From: Ascaphus truei
Taxonomy: Eukaryota; Chordata; Amphibia; Anura; Ascaphidae
Assembly (NCBI GenBank): GCA_036426205.1
Contig: CM071573.1
Location: 44,421,664 to 44,485,663, forward strand
DNA: 64,000 nt
Direction: 5' to 3'
Positions 21,060 through 32,734 of the stretch are shown in pieces (within the stretch, counting starts at the first letter, position 1; each line of letters opens with the position of its first letter). The position numbers and the translations under genes are program-made. The notes beneath the pieces are model-generated. The model saw only the letters and a program-made list of their open reading frames with translations, was not told the DNA's origin and ran no database searches.

Positions 21060-21210
21060 CCTTATATGGGCATTAACGTCACGAGGGCTCGGACCAATGA
21101 GAGAAAAGCTGGCAGCGGGATCCCCCTAGGCGGAAGTGTTGAGCGGCGTGCGGCCAGGTGGAGGGATTTAAAGCCCAGGCGGCGCTGTTACATAGGCAGT
21201 TCTCAGTGAT
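21060..21210 (+). promoter_or_regulatory. DUSP5: DUSP5 proximal promoter: CArG, CRE half, CCAAT, ETS, TATA-like
   Basis: Directly visible sites in order are a perfect CArG box CCTTATATGG (21060-21069), the CRE half-site ACGTCA (21076-21081), CCAAT (21094-21098), the ETS-type CGGAAGT (21131-21137) and a TATA-like ATTTAAAG (21166-21173). The transcription start is probably near 21195-21205. DUSP5 is an immediate-early gene induced by ERK signalling through SRF and ETS-family ternary complex factors (family knowledge), so this combination fits. The occupancy of the sites is inferred. Confidence 0.65.
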
Positions 21211-21244
21211 CCGTCCCGACTCGGGTTGTTCGGTATATTCAACG

Positions 21245-21608
21245 ATGAAGGTGACCTCGGTAGAGTGCAGGCGGCTGCACAAGCTCATGAGGAAGGAGTT
21301 CTCCCGCTGCCTGGTCCTGGATTGCAGACCCTACTTGCCTTTCTCTGCCTCCAGTGTCCGGGGCTCCCTGAATGTAAACCTCAACTCGGTGGTACTTCGT
21401 AGGGCTCGAGGTGGAGCGGCTCCCCTGCACTTCGTGGTCCCGGAGGAAGGAGCCCGTGGCCGGCTGCGGGATGGGGAGGTGTCAGTGGTGGTGGTGCTGG
21501 ATGAGAGGAGCCCAAGGTGGCAGAAACTGAAGAAGGAGAGCACGGCTCAGATAGTGATCAATACACTGGGCAACCTGCCCTCCGGACCCAAGATCTGCTT
21601 CCTAAAGG
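21245..21608 (+). CDS. DUSP5: DUSP5 coding exon 1 (rhodanese/ERK-docking part)
   Basis: Encodes residues 1-121 plus one base. It contains LDCRPYL, RGSLNVNLNSVVLRRARGG (the kinase-interaction motif and overlapping nuclear-localisation region) and ends FLK. The donor GTGAGT at 21609 is strong. The arginine- and GC-rich composition is typical of DUSP first exons. Confidence 0.95.
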
Positions 21609-24600
21609 GTGAGTTTATCGCAGGATCCAACTGGCCGGGGAGAGGTTCATTTGACCCTTTCAATACTATAATATCGATTATCTGTCTATTCTATTACACG
21701 AACTCACACACAGTTACTGTACTTGGATGTAGATTGAATCATACTCTCAAATAGTGTGACAATTGTTTCACTGCCTGCCTAGGCACAATCTGAAATGTTA
21801 CTCTTGATACATTGAATCATAATATACACTTCAACATTTTAAATAGATGTACTGTGTTTAGACATCGAAGCTTACCATAAAGTGTGTCCGTGGGTTGGAT
21901 TGTAATAAAATATAATGTTCCTATACATACAGACTGGATCGTGACCCAGAATGCTATTACAATGATGTTACGTGCTGGGCTAAAGTGTACTGTAATATAA
22001 TGTTTAGTAGATACAAGAATAATGCAGACACTCCGTCAAAAATAAATCCAAAATTACACTTTAAAGCCGGTGCCCTAAACTACCAGGGACATCCTGAGAT
22101 TCCCAAGTATCGCTGGGAAGAAAATAGTGAGACACTTCGGTCTTCTAAATCACAAGGAATGTATTCAGCCAAAATGGTCCAACGTTTCGCCTGCATCTTG
22201 CAGGTGGGGGCTCCCTTGATGCAGTTGGATGCTTTTGGTTTAATACATTCCTTGTTATTTAGAAGACCGAAGTGTTTATTTCTTCCCCTCCTAGTTGCCC
22301 AATAGGTGCAGTCTCCTAACAATATGATGATTCGGGTTTGTAGGTCTAATCTGAGTGTGTTTCAAGAAAAGAAACGGGAAGCATTTGTTTTCAGTCATAA
22401 AGATTAGGGGAAACCGGGGGGGGGGGGGGGGCGCAGGACACTTATTGGGTATTTTCTGATACTCCAGTTTCGCTTCCCCCTTTTTTCTTCTTCTCTAGAA
22501 AGTTACATTAAGAGACTAACACTGTCATTATGTTTTATTTATTTCGCAATGCAAAGGTGTGAGAGTTAATAAAATCCTATAACGCAATGATGTCCTTTTG
22601 TGCATTTATTCTCAGATTTGAAGTGTGGGATAAATGGGGAAGAGGGATAATAATAAATGTGAATATGGTTTTCTGGTACGAACCCTTTACTAGGTCCTAC
22701 ACATAAAACCCATTCACTTTATATTGCTCATACACTTATCTAGTGATGTAATAACAACATGTTCTTGTATAGCGCTGCTAGTTATTACGTAGCGCTTTAC
22801 AGAGACATTTTGCAGCCACAGTCTCTGCCCCGTGGAGCTTACAATCTGTTTTTTGGGGTGTGCCTGGGGCATTATACTATTTTTTTTCTTCGGTTCCTTG
22901 GTTGGCAGATTCCTGCGGTAATCTTTTGATTCATGTATTTAGGTACATTTTATTGTCTCTGCGAATATCCCTTGTATAAACCAGTAACCCAAATGAATTC
23001 CAGTGTTATGGGTGTAATAATCTCCCCCCCCCCCCTCTAGTGTCTCCTGGGGGGGTATTTAATGAGCAGTTTCCCCTGGTCGGATGTGGCTTGTTTAACC
23101 AGGTTATTTGCAGGTCAGATGGGCTGTTCTCGGCTGTGTGTCACATTTAAAATGCAAATGTTGCATGTGTAATGTAACAGTCAGGAACTCTGCTGTCTAA
23201 TCAGGACATCTCATGGGAAGAAGTCTGCAGACTGGGCTGCCTCCTCCTTATCTTTGTTTTGCTGTGGGGTGTTTTTTTTTTTTGTTTTTTTTTTAAATGG
23301 GGTTAACTTCGAATTGAAACTGATGCAGAGCAAAATAAACTGCATGCAATGTGTGATTTGTATAGATGGGGAAGCCATGGGCAGTATAGTGTGTAGCAGT
23401 AATATAATACAATGTAAAAATGCCTACATTAAAGGGGCTGAGAGCTGCTCTTTATCTATTCCACATCTGTGAAAAGCCCTCAGGGGATCTAGACTACTTC
23501 CCTTCAAATAGTCACTTTTTTTATAGTATATAAACCTAACCAAATTTATAGGTCCAAGCATGTGTGGTATATTCATATTGTATTGCCAGATTAAACACTG
23601 AAACTACGTCTGAATTGTGTTCATCTACTTATAATCAAAGCTGGGCACTGCATGCAATTACCGAAGTGTAAACCATAGATCTACTTTCACCATGAGTCAC
23701 CATCACCCACTTAACTGTCACCTTCCTGCCAGGCTGTCACCTTCGGCACAGGAGGGAATATCTCCCACAGGGTCACACCGTGCTCATCACCACTCACTAC
23801 CAGTGCAAGCTTCCTTATCTCTCGCCCTATTTACTTCCACAACCTCCTTATCCCCTGAGCACTGATTAGGTCAGAGCATATGGAGAGGCAGCTCTGTAAG
23901 GGCTGTTATATATAGGATGCGGCCGCGCGTTCCTATGCTTTTCCTGTATATAGTGCCGGGAGCTGCAGGTGTGTGTAAATCTATAGAAAGGCTGACTAAT
24001 GTCAGCCAACTAAAAATCTGCATGCACAGCGTAGCGCGCCCGCCACTAAAAAACGGGCCTAACAGAAATAAACTGAGTTGGAATAAGGGACCACCCACCC
24101 ATCAGCAAACAACATCTTCACTCGGGGGGAAAAAACCCCACTGAGAATTGTATCCATTTTATTTAAAAGCAGCATCTATTATAATTATTAGGATGTAGTC
24201 TTAATGACCACTTGTATGTAGAACTACATGCATGTTCAATGTCTGCTATAGAACTGCACTATTCCTAAAGGGCTGAACATATTTAGGTCTCAAGGTCAAA
24301 ATAGTATGTGATGATTTAATTTCAATATTTGTGTGTGTGTCTGTACTCTCAATGTGATTTAAGGAAACTAAAATGTCTTCTTGTATCTCTAGGGGGATAT
24401 GAGGCATTTCACTCTGAATATCCGGAATGCTGTGTAGATCAAAAAACGTTAACACAAGAGGGAAATGAAACTGATAGAAACATCATCCCCTGTGAAAAAC
24501 TAACATCCTTCCACAAACCATCTTATGACCAGGTAAGGGGAAGAGACAAAACACACATTACTGAGGCCTGTTACTTTCCAAGCTGTCATCTGATCTCATG

Positions 24601-27600
24601 CATCTCTCCAGTACTGTAATAATACAGGATGTTTAAAATTACACTTGCAGGTCACTTTTCTTTTATTTAAGAACGGCTTTCTAGCTTGGTTTCTGTTGGG
24701 AGCCCCATATAAAATACTGTAATTACTTATTGTGGTTGTTAAGGTGTAGATTTGTTGCAGGTTTTATAAAGGTGGAGGATGTGTTGTCAGAAGCTTTCTT
24801 AGCCCAGAAACCGAGCAATGTGAGTTATCACAATCCTCTAGCGGCTGTTCTCTGTATAATGTGTTTGAGTGGGGTACATTTTGTCACAAGTGGGAAAACT
24901 GGGTTAATCCTACTAATTCAAACCTAGTGGGTGGATTGGCTGATAACATGTAAAGAACAGTTATGGCAAAATATCCAACAATGGATCAATTCCATTTTAT
25001 TTCTGACTCTTGTGGTGTAGGCAGAAAACTAACCCATGCACACATGCTCTGTGTAGTATCTGCATATCCCAAAAAGCACAAGTAAGACAATTTTTAATAG
25101 GGGTGGTGTGTGCATGAATAATATGCATTTGACAGGTGTGACCAATAACCAACCACTTGGTTTATGCGGCAATACACACACTTATTCAATTAGTCATTTT
25201 AGTCTTAATCCATTTGTGTCAAAACTACTAACCCTGGAGGTTGCTGCTCCATTTAGTAGTGAAGGGGTTAATGGACCTATATACTGTAATGGGTTTTAAA
25301 CATTGGTCTGATAGAATTTCATGTAGCAAAGAAACCTGTTTTCTGGGAGCCGTAGGGATACATTTATCTATTTGCTATTTTAAGGTCTTCTGACGACCTG
25401 GACTTTGACCTTGGTGGGGAGATGGATATGAAACAGGAGATGGTTTACAAAGAAAATTGGTTGCATGTCTGACTCATACCTTGTCAGAGGCTAAAACTCA
25501 GCCTTGTATAATACCTCTAGGGTATAGACAGCTGGAATTACATCTTCAGCTTCTTATCTGCTTACAGAATAGTGCCTCCCTTTTTTTGTAATATTATATA
25601 TATATTTTTTTTAATCATTCAAGTTTAAAACATATGGACAGTAACCAATAGATTACTGCTTTCATTGAAATAAATATTTCTAAAAATGGATCACTGTGAA
25701 AGCACGCTTACTAAACAAAGTGAAATAATACAGCGTGGGATCATTTATCTCCTCCTTACGAATCCTTGATTTTTTTTTTTTTTTTTTAATTTGGTGTCCA
25801 TAGTGCTTAGTAAAGCACATTTTGCACATTCCCTGGTGCTTCTTGTGTACCTGATTTATTGCCCTGACAGTCATCTCTTAAATTAACACTTGACTGCAAG
25901 AAGGGCTCACAATGTATATGAAACCTGACCTTTTTACAGGGGCTGTAACCGGCCCCTTTCCTCTACAGTTCCTGTAGGGTTTTGCAATATTTCTCAGTAA
26001 TTCCTGACCTAAGGACAGGCCTGGGAGACAGTTTGGGACAGATCACATGTCGGGCCAGGGAAAGATTGCATTGTTACTGCTAACCCGGTGAGTCAGAGCA
26101 GTGTATCCTGTGGGGTTTATGAGATTATCTTGACTGGCAGAGGAGATCTTGGTGTAGTCATTCTGAGGTCACCAAGTGGAAGAACATTCTGTCTCCTAAA
26201 GGAGTCTGTCCCAGTTTCAGGGAAGGGACATATTTTTTTTAAGTAGTAGTGTACTCATCATTTTAAAGTTGATGTATAAACAGATGATCTTGATTTTAAT
26301 GGGGTTCTTTTTTGGGGAGGAGGGGGGAACCTATTATTGTGGGTTTTTTTTGTTTTTTTTAATGTCCTTATACTGTTTGGTGACTCCTGCCTTGTGCTGC
26401 AGCAGCTCTCCAAAGAGATGTTCTTGGATTATTATGTATGTATGTATATGCACATATTCCAATCTTATGCCAGACATATGTACAGATAACAGGACAGATC
26501 TAGCTAGCATGCAGAAATGTGCTGCAGGTGCAGATGTCCTTAAGGGGAACCTCATGTATTTGACTACAAATATTTCAGGTCAAAGGGCAGGAAGTGATGC
26601 TCTTTAACACCAGTGTGTTGACTGATTCTTGCCTCATATATGTGGGCATGAAAACAGGAGGTCTGTGTGTGGGCTTAATTTGTGTGATTCACTGATCTCT
26701 AATTCTAGGGTGTTAAGCCAAGGATCACACAATGTGGCTACAAATGCCATATTTAGCAATGCTTTGTATCTTCATGCCACTTATTATAACATGTGTCTGC
26801 TGCTGTCACTTAATTATGATATACTTGCAATGACTGTTCTTGGTATAATACGTACAGTGCTGAGTAACTTTGTCATGCGTTGCTGGTGCAAAAGAGACTA
26901 AATTAATCCTCTGCCTGGAGAACTTGACACTCTAGATCAGTGATTTTCAACTGGGGTTCTGCAACCACAGGGGGGGGGGGGGGGTTACATCTCCCAGGCC
27001 CCGCGGCACCCCACGTAGCAGTGACCTGGCGGCTCACGAGTGCAGCAGCCACCCAGTCACTGTGATCCTTCCTCTCCCTGCTCCTGTTGGCGCCTGAAGT
27101 TGCGTTCAACTTCCTTAGGGCTGTTATATAGAGCATGTGGCCGTGCATGCCTATGCGAACGCGCGTGCACGTGCTGCATGCTTTTCGTAAATATAGTGAG
27201 AGGGACAGTATACTGGGAAATGTGTGTGTGTGTGTGTGATTTATTTAAAAAAAAAAACAATTGGTAAAAATAAAATATTTATTAAGTTTGTGCAGACTCA
27301 CAAATACACACACAGTGCAGAATTTATTCTGCACTATCGCAACTGGACTAACATGGCTCTTCTCTCTCTCTTTCTCTTCAGAAAATAGCCGTGTTAGTCC
27401 AGTTGCAATAGTGCAGAATTGTGTGTGTGTTTGTGTGTGTGTATACCCCCCCACCGGTCGCGGCATGATAAATTTCTTATCCCCCGCTCCCTGTCGGCTC
27501 TCCTCGCCATGCGCGCGAGAGCGGCCCTCATATAGAAGGGCTGACTCACGTCAGCCAACTAAAATTCCGCGTGCGCCCGGCACTATAGAACGTGCCTTAC

Positions 27601-30313
27601 TCTCCCTCCTGTCAGCCGGATCAGGTAAGAGTGCGCAAGCTCTCACTGCAGGGATTTGCCACGTGCTGGCAGCTTCCTTTAAAGTGTGTGTGTGTGTGTG
27701 TATCACGAGGAGAGGGTTGGGGTTCCCCGGAATTTCACAATCTAATTCTAGGGTTCCTTAACCAAAAAAAAGTTGAAAACCAATGCTCTAGATTCTGATG
27801 TTAGAGACCCTATAAGATGTTTGCCCAATGACCATAGCAGCTGGGTTTCAAATTGGACCACTGCAAGTGTCTTTTTACCCAGACCCTTCTCTCTGCTAAA
27901 GGACAAGTTGCTAATTTGTATACAGCTATACTCCGGATCACAAACATTTAACTTTTTTTTATTTTTTATTTTTTCCCCTTAGGGATGCCCTGTTGAAATA
28001 CTTCCATTCCTCTACCTCGGTAGTGCCTACCATGCTTCCAAGCGTGAGTTTCTCACCAACCTGCGCATCACTGCCTTACTCAATGTCTCCAGGAAGAGCT
28101 CGGACTACTTCAAAGACCAGTACAATTACAAGTGGATCCCAGTGGAGGATAACCACACAGCAGACATCAGCAGCCACTTCCAAGAGGCCATAGATTTCAT
28201 CGGTAAGTTGGTGTTGCAGGCCTGTCTGCCAGCAAAAGGCTTGAATGCGCTCTGAATAGAATGAGCGTTTTCCCCTCAATTTAATCAGTTCAATTTTTTT
28301 TATATTCTTTTCTTGCTCCTTTGTCATGTTGTGTTGTGTGTGGTTTTTATTTTGTGTTGGTACTTGGATCTGGCCACCAGTGTTACACATCTCTGGTCCT
28401 AACCAACTATATCATGTTGATAGAACTGTTCCCATTGACTCCCCAACAAAAGCTGTATCTTCTGTGCCACTATGTATTCTACTGGTTTGGCATTGGTTTC
28501 AATCACAAACTTGTACAACTGTAAAACAAACTTTTTGTATTTATTTGGGAAAGGGTGGGGAGAGGGGGTGGGAATAGAAATGGTGGAAAACCTTAATTGG
28601 CTGAGTACCCTCACTTTATTACACATCAGTGTATGTATGTTAAGGAGGATGGCGCTTTTAAGGTTAATTGAAGGCTGTGTAAAGTATGTGCATTGACTTT
28701 TTAAAAGAAACAGCTGCACTGTGTGTAAAAAGAGAGGGGCACAAACTGAGATGACCGCAAACTGAGATGACCGGGTGTGGCTTGAGTTTGATGCTAATAA
28801 AAGGGTAATTCTGCCTGTTCAGGACCTTTTTGCTGAATGCTTTAGAAAAGATAAACAGAAGAACTTGTAATTACAAGAACCTCCTACCCTGGAGTAGCCA
28901 AATTGTCTGAAGCAACTGCTAATTCTAGCAATTGTTCCAAGAACAATAGCTTGTACGACTATAAATTTGGCTAATGGTCATTTGATTGCTTGCTGGGGCT
29001 TTTAGTGGCCAGTGACCCATAACCACTTTCCTCTGCCTGAAAGAGCAGTCTTGCTGCTTGGAAAGTTTATTAGCTACTCCATAAAACTGTACCTCCATTA
29101 ATCCCGATCACATTTCCTAGTTTTTCTTTATCCAATTGCGGTGTGGTCCACAACAACCCAATTGCCCAGAGCACTGCAACTTGGCGAAAGAATATTAATT
29201 GTTGTGTAGAACTTGGTGCCATTAAATGTATTGTTCCTTTTTGTGTTAAAGTAGCAATCCAAGCAATATCTGTTTTTTTATTTATTTTTATAAATATACT
29301 GAGCATCGTCTGATTTCAATAGCCGGTTTACCACACCTCCCTGGCAGTGCAAAATCTGTGCAACACTTTTCTGTTTGTGATACTTTGTTGCCAGTATTCC
29401 CAACAGTTTGAGCTGCAAACTGTAACAGTAGAAATTACCTTTTTGTAATATCAGAATACATTGTGGCTGCTGAGTTACACTGACTGAAGAATGGATTGAT
29501 TGAAACTGAAAAGACACCATTTAGTGAACCCTGGGAAGCAGGATCTTTGCTGATTTACAGCAGCTTGGATAATTAATTTTCAAGAAGTAATCAAAGGCTG
29601 CATATATTTAAACATTAAAAAAAATGTTGTGCAAGTGCCGCTTGAATTGCCTCTAAGGGCTTTTTAACCAAACTTTGCAAAGTTGTTAAACATTTTTTTT
29701 AATTTGGTACACAAACACTAAGACATAGAAGATGTTACATCAGAGTTTAAGTCAACCTCAATGTATGTTAATTTGGAATATAATGTTGCCAGTAATGCGT
29801 TGCTGGTCCCTTAGGCAGCAAGGGGGTTAAAGGAAGATGGGCAGAGTATGTGGTACAAATGGTCATTGCCCATTCTCTATTCCTAAACTTCAATATGTAT
29901 GTTCCTGTGCAGATACCGTGCGGCGCTCTGGAGGAAGGGTCCTGGTTCACTGTGAGGCTGGAATCTCCAGGTCTCCCACCATTTGCATGGCATACCTCAT
30001 GAAGACCAAAAGGATCCGCCTGGAGGAAGCATTCGATTACGTCAAACAGCGGCGGAGTCTCATCTCTCCCAACTTCGGCTTCATGGGCCAGTTGCTGCAC
30101 TACGAAGCTGAGGTCCTTCCTTCCAAAACAAGTGCCCCCATTGTGTCTTGCAAAAGGGACACTGTGTCTTTCTTCCCTGAAGAGCTGACTATCGGGAAGA
30201 GCTTTGAGGGCTCTTGCTTCGCTTTCCCAAATTCTGTTTTGACGCCAGTCCCGCTCAGGTCTCCTGTGCATCAGCTAAAACTTAGCCCTATTGCAGCAAC
30301 CTCGTCCTGCTGA
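21245..30313 (+). CDS. DUSP5: DUSP5, dual-specificity phosphatase 5 (four coding exons)
   Basis: This nuclear MAP-kinase phosphatase dephosphorylates threonine and tyrosine of ERK1/2 and is itself ERK-induced (family knowledge). The exons 21245-21608, 24393-24532, 27983-28202 and 29913-30313 join in frame to 374 residues, close to the 384 of human DUSP5. All six splice junctions have GT/AG. Residues 1 to about 140 form the rhodanese-like domain, with the ERK-binding arginines in VVLRRARGG (R52-R53). Residues about 170-310 form the catalytic domain, with HCEAGISR (nucleophile C255) and the probable general acid D224 in PVEDNHTAD. The protein ends in ATSC, as in mammals. The start ATG opens MKVTS, as in human; an in-frame upstream ATG at 21158 lies before the likely transcription start. 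Identification rests on near-identity of the catalytic block and exon structure. Confidence 0.96.
22133..22274. repeat. Foldback with hammerhead-like hairpin in the loop, DUSP5 intron 1
   Basis: The arm CACTTCGGTCTTCTAAAT (continuing to 22165) is inverted at 22242-22274 (ATTTAGAAGACCGAAGTG). In the loop, read on the minus strand, the stem CCTGC/GCAGG (22200-22204 with 22190-22194) is followed by GAAACGTTGG. Its plan is the same as the foldback at 20554-20728, but the sequence differs. Confidence 0.75.
22752..22870 (-). mobile_element. 3' fragment of tRNA-derived CORE-SINE
   Basis: On the minus strand it reads ACAGATTGTAAGCTC, GGGGCAGAGACTGTG and GTAAAGCGCT, ending in GTTGTTATTA. These are the same landmarks as the 3' half of the full-length SINEs at 36166 and 56530. 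The tRNA head is missing. Confidence 0.6.
24393..24532 (+). CDS. DUSP5: DUSP5 coding exon 2
   Basis: 140 bp coding GGYEAFHSEYPECCVD and the linker to SYDQ (residues 122-168). The acceptor is TCTCTAG and the donor GTAAGG. The sequence joins FLK-GGYE exactly as in mammalian DUSP5. The linker (QKTLTQEGNETDR region) is the least conserved part. Confidence 0.94.
24533..27982 (+). other. DUSP5 intron 2, carrying an 848-bp hAT element
   Basis: 3450 bp, bounded by GTAAGG and a pyrimidine-rich TTTCCCCTTAG. Apart from the hAT element at 26938-27785 it is mostly unclassified sequence with short T and A runs. The frames at 24730-26901 show no domain. Confidence 0.7.
26930..27793. mobile_element. Non-autonomous hAT element with perfect 8-bp TSD
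   Basis: The element 26938-27785 starts CAGTGATTTTCAACTGGGGT and ends AGTTGAAAACCAATG. CTCTAGAT is repeated exactly on both sides (26930-26937, 27786-27793). It includes GGCTGACTCACGTCAGCC, (GT)n tracts and an internal inverted pair: GCAACTGGACTAACATGGCT (about 27337) against AGCCGTGTTAGTCCAGTTGC (about 27386). No transposase frame is present. Related shorter ends occur at 56950-57235. Confidence 0.88.
27983..28202 (+). CDS. DUSP5: DUSP5 coding exon 3 (catalytic domain, first half)
   Basis: 220 bp coding residues 169-241 plus one base. It contains VEILPFLYLGSAYHAS, ITALLNVSR, YKWIPVEDNHTADISSHF and EAIDFI. D224 in PVEDN is the expected general acid. The acceptor is CCCTTAG and the donor GTAAGT. 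Confidence 0.96.
28203..29912 (+). other. DUSP5 intron 3 with an R1 repeat copy
   Basis: 1710 bp. 29246-29630 is a copy of repeat family R1 (ACTGAGCATCGTCTGATTTC, TTTGTTGCCAGTATTCCC, AGTTTGAGCTGCAAACTG), in the same orientation as 53680-54160. The rest shows nothing recognisable. Confidence 0.7.
29246..29630 (+). repeat. Interspersed repeat family R1, copy 2
   Basis: It aligns by eye with 53680-54160 over about 350 bp (CAGTTTGAGCTGCAAACTGT, CTGCTGAGTTACACTGACTG, CAAAGGCTGCATATATT). The sequence divergence suggests an old family. It has no protein. Confidence 0.7.
29913..30313 (+). CDS. DUSP5: DUSP5 coding exon 4 (active site and C-terminus)
   Basis: Codes residues 242-374 and the TGA stop at 30311-30313. 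It carries VLVHCEAGISRSPTICMAYL, AFDYVKQRRSLISPNFGFMG and the divergent C-terminal tail ending SPIAATSSC. The acceptor is CCTGTGCAG. The phosphate-binding loop HCxxGxxR is intact. Confidence 0.97.
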
Positions 30314-30698
30314 TACCATCTGGTATGGGTTAAGAGGCGGACACTAACTGATGGCATGAAGATTTTATATGTGCAATATAGTTAAATACATTTACCACAA
30401 TTCTGGGCAATGGCACACTAGTCCTTTTATAAATAAGGATTAAAAAGGAAACCTACCCAATCTGTCTAAACATACAAGCACAACAACAACAAAAACAGTG
30501 TATCCAAAGTGTTAACATCCAGTTCTATAAATGAGCCAAAGAGCTGGCTATGTCGAGTACACAGGAAATGTGGTGGTTAATGTGCTAGTCTTGGATGTAC
30601 AAGGTTATAGGTTCAGTCTCTGCCTTAGTCATAGATGGTGTATCTTCTATAGGATATTGGGCCACCGTCCCTGTGCCTCCACCCACCTGCAATAAGTA

Positions 30699-30704
30699 AA
30701 TAAA
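30699..30704 (+). terminator. Proximal poly(A) signal of DUSP5
   Basis: AATAAA in AAGTAAATAAAAACATG, about 390 bp after the stop codon. It lies at the end of a SINE-like segment, so it may be repeat-derived. Confidence 0.4.
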
Positions 30705-32078
30705 AACATGTGCAAGAATTGCACACCAGAAGTGGTTGGATATGAAATGCTTTTGCAAGATATGGCGGAATCCACGTTTTTCTACATCCCTCCCTTGTCC
30801 GTACGAATGTTGGGCTTTGTTTCTTCAGCTATATATTTTTTCCACCCGGAAGGCCATTGCTTTGGTATATCCCCGTTTGTTTGTACTGGCATGGGCAGAC
30901 TAGAAGAAATGTAATTATCGTAAATCGGTAGGGATTATTCCACGTTTCTGTACATTTTTAGGCCAATCTTAAAATCCGAATCCTATTCTGTAAAGAATTA
31001 TTTCTGCAATGTTTGACTGGCATGTCCATGCGATATTAATCTGATACTGTGGAGCAGTGCATTTTCTAGTGTATCATGCTACCCGTTTCTTTCCTTTTAG
31101 AGGGGGACATGAATCATTTTAACAGCAGTGCTGCAATGATCTAAAACATTCGGTAACCTGGATAAACACAATCTCTTTCTGAAAGAAAATCACATTTGAA
31201 TGTAATCTATTTACAGCTGATAATTAAAAATGTCTTGCAAAAGCACATGTAAAAGTGTTTCTTCAAAGACATGCCATGTGAGCAGGGCGGGGACAGACAC
31301 TCCTTCCAACCCTGCCTAATCCTAAAGCATTTTGTGCACTTAGCCAAAGAACATTTGGGGCAGTGTTATCCCTCCCTCGGGGTCCAATACACACAGTACA
31401 AAATGCTTCTAATGATTAAATTAACCTTATATGGTGACTGCATAGCAGGGTGCAGCAAACCAATTACAATCCACAAATAATTTCCACCCCCATCCCAAAG
31501 GCAAAAATCATTAAAATAAATATGGTCCAATATAAACTAGCTGCGATAATACAAATACAGTGTATATTACTGGTATATTGACTAATCTTCAATTGTAGTT
31601 CTGTTTAATATTGACTGATTTGCTATTGGGGGAGAAGCAACAATAACACGTCAAAATAAGCAGTTCTAGTGTAAACAGAATGAATGCAATATGTGAATTA
31701 TTGCAATTTCAGTTCAATGTACACATGCCAGTTTTTTTAAAGAAAAAATGCCAATATCTGTGAAATTAGTTAATGTTTGGTTAAATATATAATGTTACGC
31801 CAACCTTTTTTTCTTTAACTTGTTTCAGGTGGCAAATGTTTTGCGTGGAGGTGAGGCTGTCAATTTGAGATTTATTCTACTGAATACATAGAAATGCTGG
31901 TGCTAGAAATGGGATTATAACTGGAACTAAATCCAGTGTTTACTCTTAATGGGAATCCCACATTTTCAGCACATGGAGCGTTTTCCTTTTCAGATTGCTG
32001 ATAATTATAGTAAAACAAAATGCTATATATAGTGCAAATAGATATTTGCCACTAGACAAAAAAAATGGTCTTGTTTCA

Positions 32079-32109
<31 letters not shown>

Positions 32110-32569
32110 CTCGTACCTGTGTTTTTAAATGTCTATCCATAGCACAGGTTTGTCCTTTGGGACAAAACCTAAAACAAATCCTGTAAGTGTTATAAATGTG
32201 TCCTACTTGTATAGGTGAGTAATTGGTGAAGTGTTTTCTTGTATAATCTGCTAAAGGCCACTGACATAGCAGTGAAATCGTAGACTAAGTTCTTAAATGC
32301 TTTCAGCACTGGAGACTACATTGTTCTATCCAGGACTGAAGAGGTTAACACTGGATTGTTGAGACTTATTAACCCTTCTGCTGCTGGAGTGTGCAACATA
32401 TTGCTGTCGCGTTGGGCAGCAGAAGTTCATTTTGTTGCTCCGTTTTATTAAGGAGAGGTTAACATGTGCTGGTCATTTCTATCTCCATGTTTTACAGGGT
32501 ACAATGCAATACTTTCCTGCAAAATGTGTACATTTTTGAAAGACCATATAACTTTTTTTTTATTGTGAA

Positions 32570-32575
32570 AATAAA
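32570..32575 (+). terminator. Distal poly(A) signal of DUSP5
   Basis: AATAAA in TTGTGAAAATAAAGATG, followed within 15 bases by a T-rich run, as expected of a cleavage site. It would give a 3'UTR of about 2.3 kb. Confidence 0.45.
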
Positions 32576-32734
32576 GATGTTTTTTTTTAAATTTAAAATA
32601 TGCTTCATTTCTTATATTAATTTGGTTATTTGGCTGTTTTTGGGCACTAGAAAAGATCACCCAGAAGCCATGTAAAAAATTAAGGGGTGGGAGGCAAACT
32701 AAATAAGTGTGCTTTTTTTTGAAGGGTGGCAATA

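Larger units (their letters stand above)
21609..24392 (+). other. DUSP5 intron 1 with a foldback and a SINE fragment
   Basis: The intron is 2784 bp. It holds the foldback at 22133-22274, a G-homopolymer at about 22417-22432, a 3'-fragment of the CORE-SINE in minus orientation at about 22752-22870, C- and T-homopolymers, and at about 23880-24080 a repeat fragment (GGCTGACTAATGTCAGCCAA) related to one inside intron 2. No extra exon was seen. Confidence 0.6.
30314..32590 (+). other. DUSP5: DUSP5 3'UTR (probable extent)
   Basis: Two AATAAA signals are placed to end the transcript: 30699-30704 and 32570-32575. The distal one follows a T-rich stretch and is in turn followed by TGTTTTTTTTTAAATT. 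I favour the distal one as the main site but cannot prove it. Around 30570-30700 there is a tRNA-SINE-like segment (GTGGTTAATGTGCTAG, then GGTTATAGGTTCAGTC). A (TA)n tract lies at 32083-32109. Confidence 0.5.
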
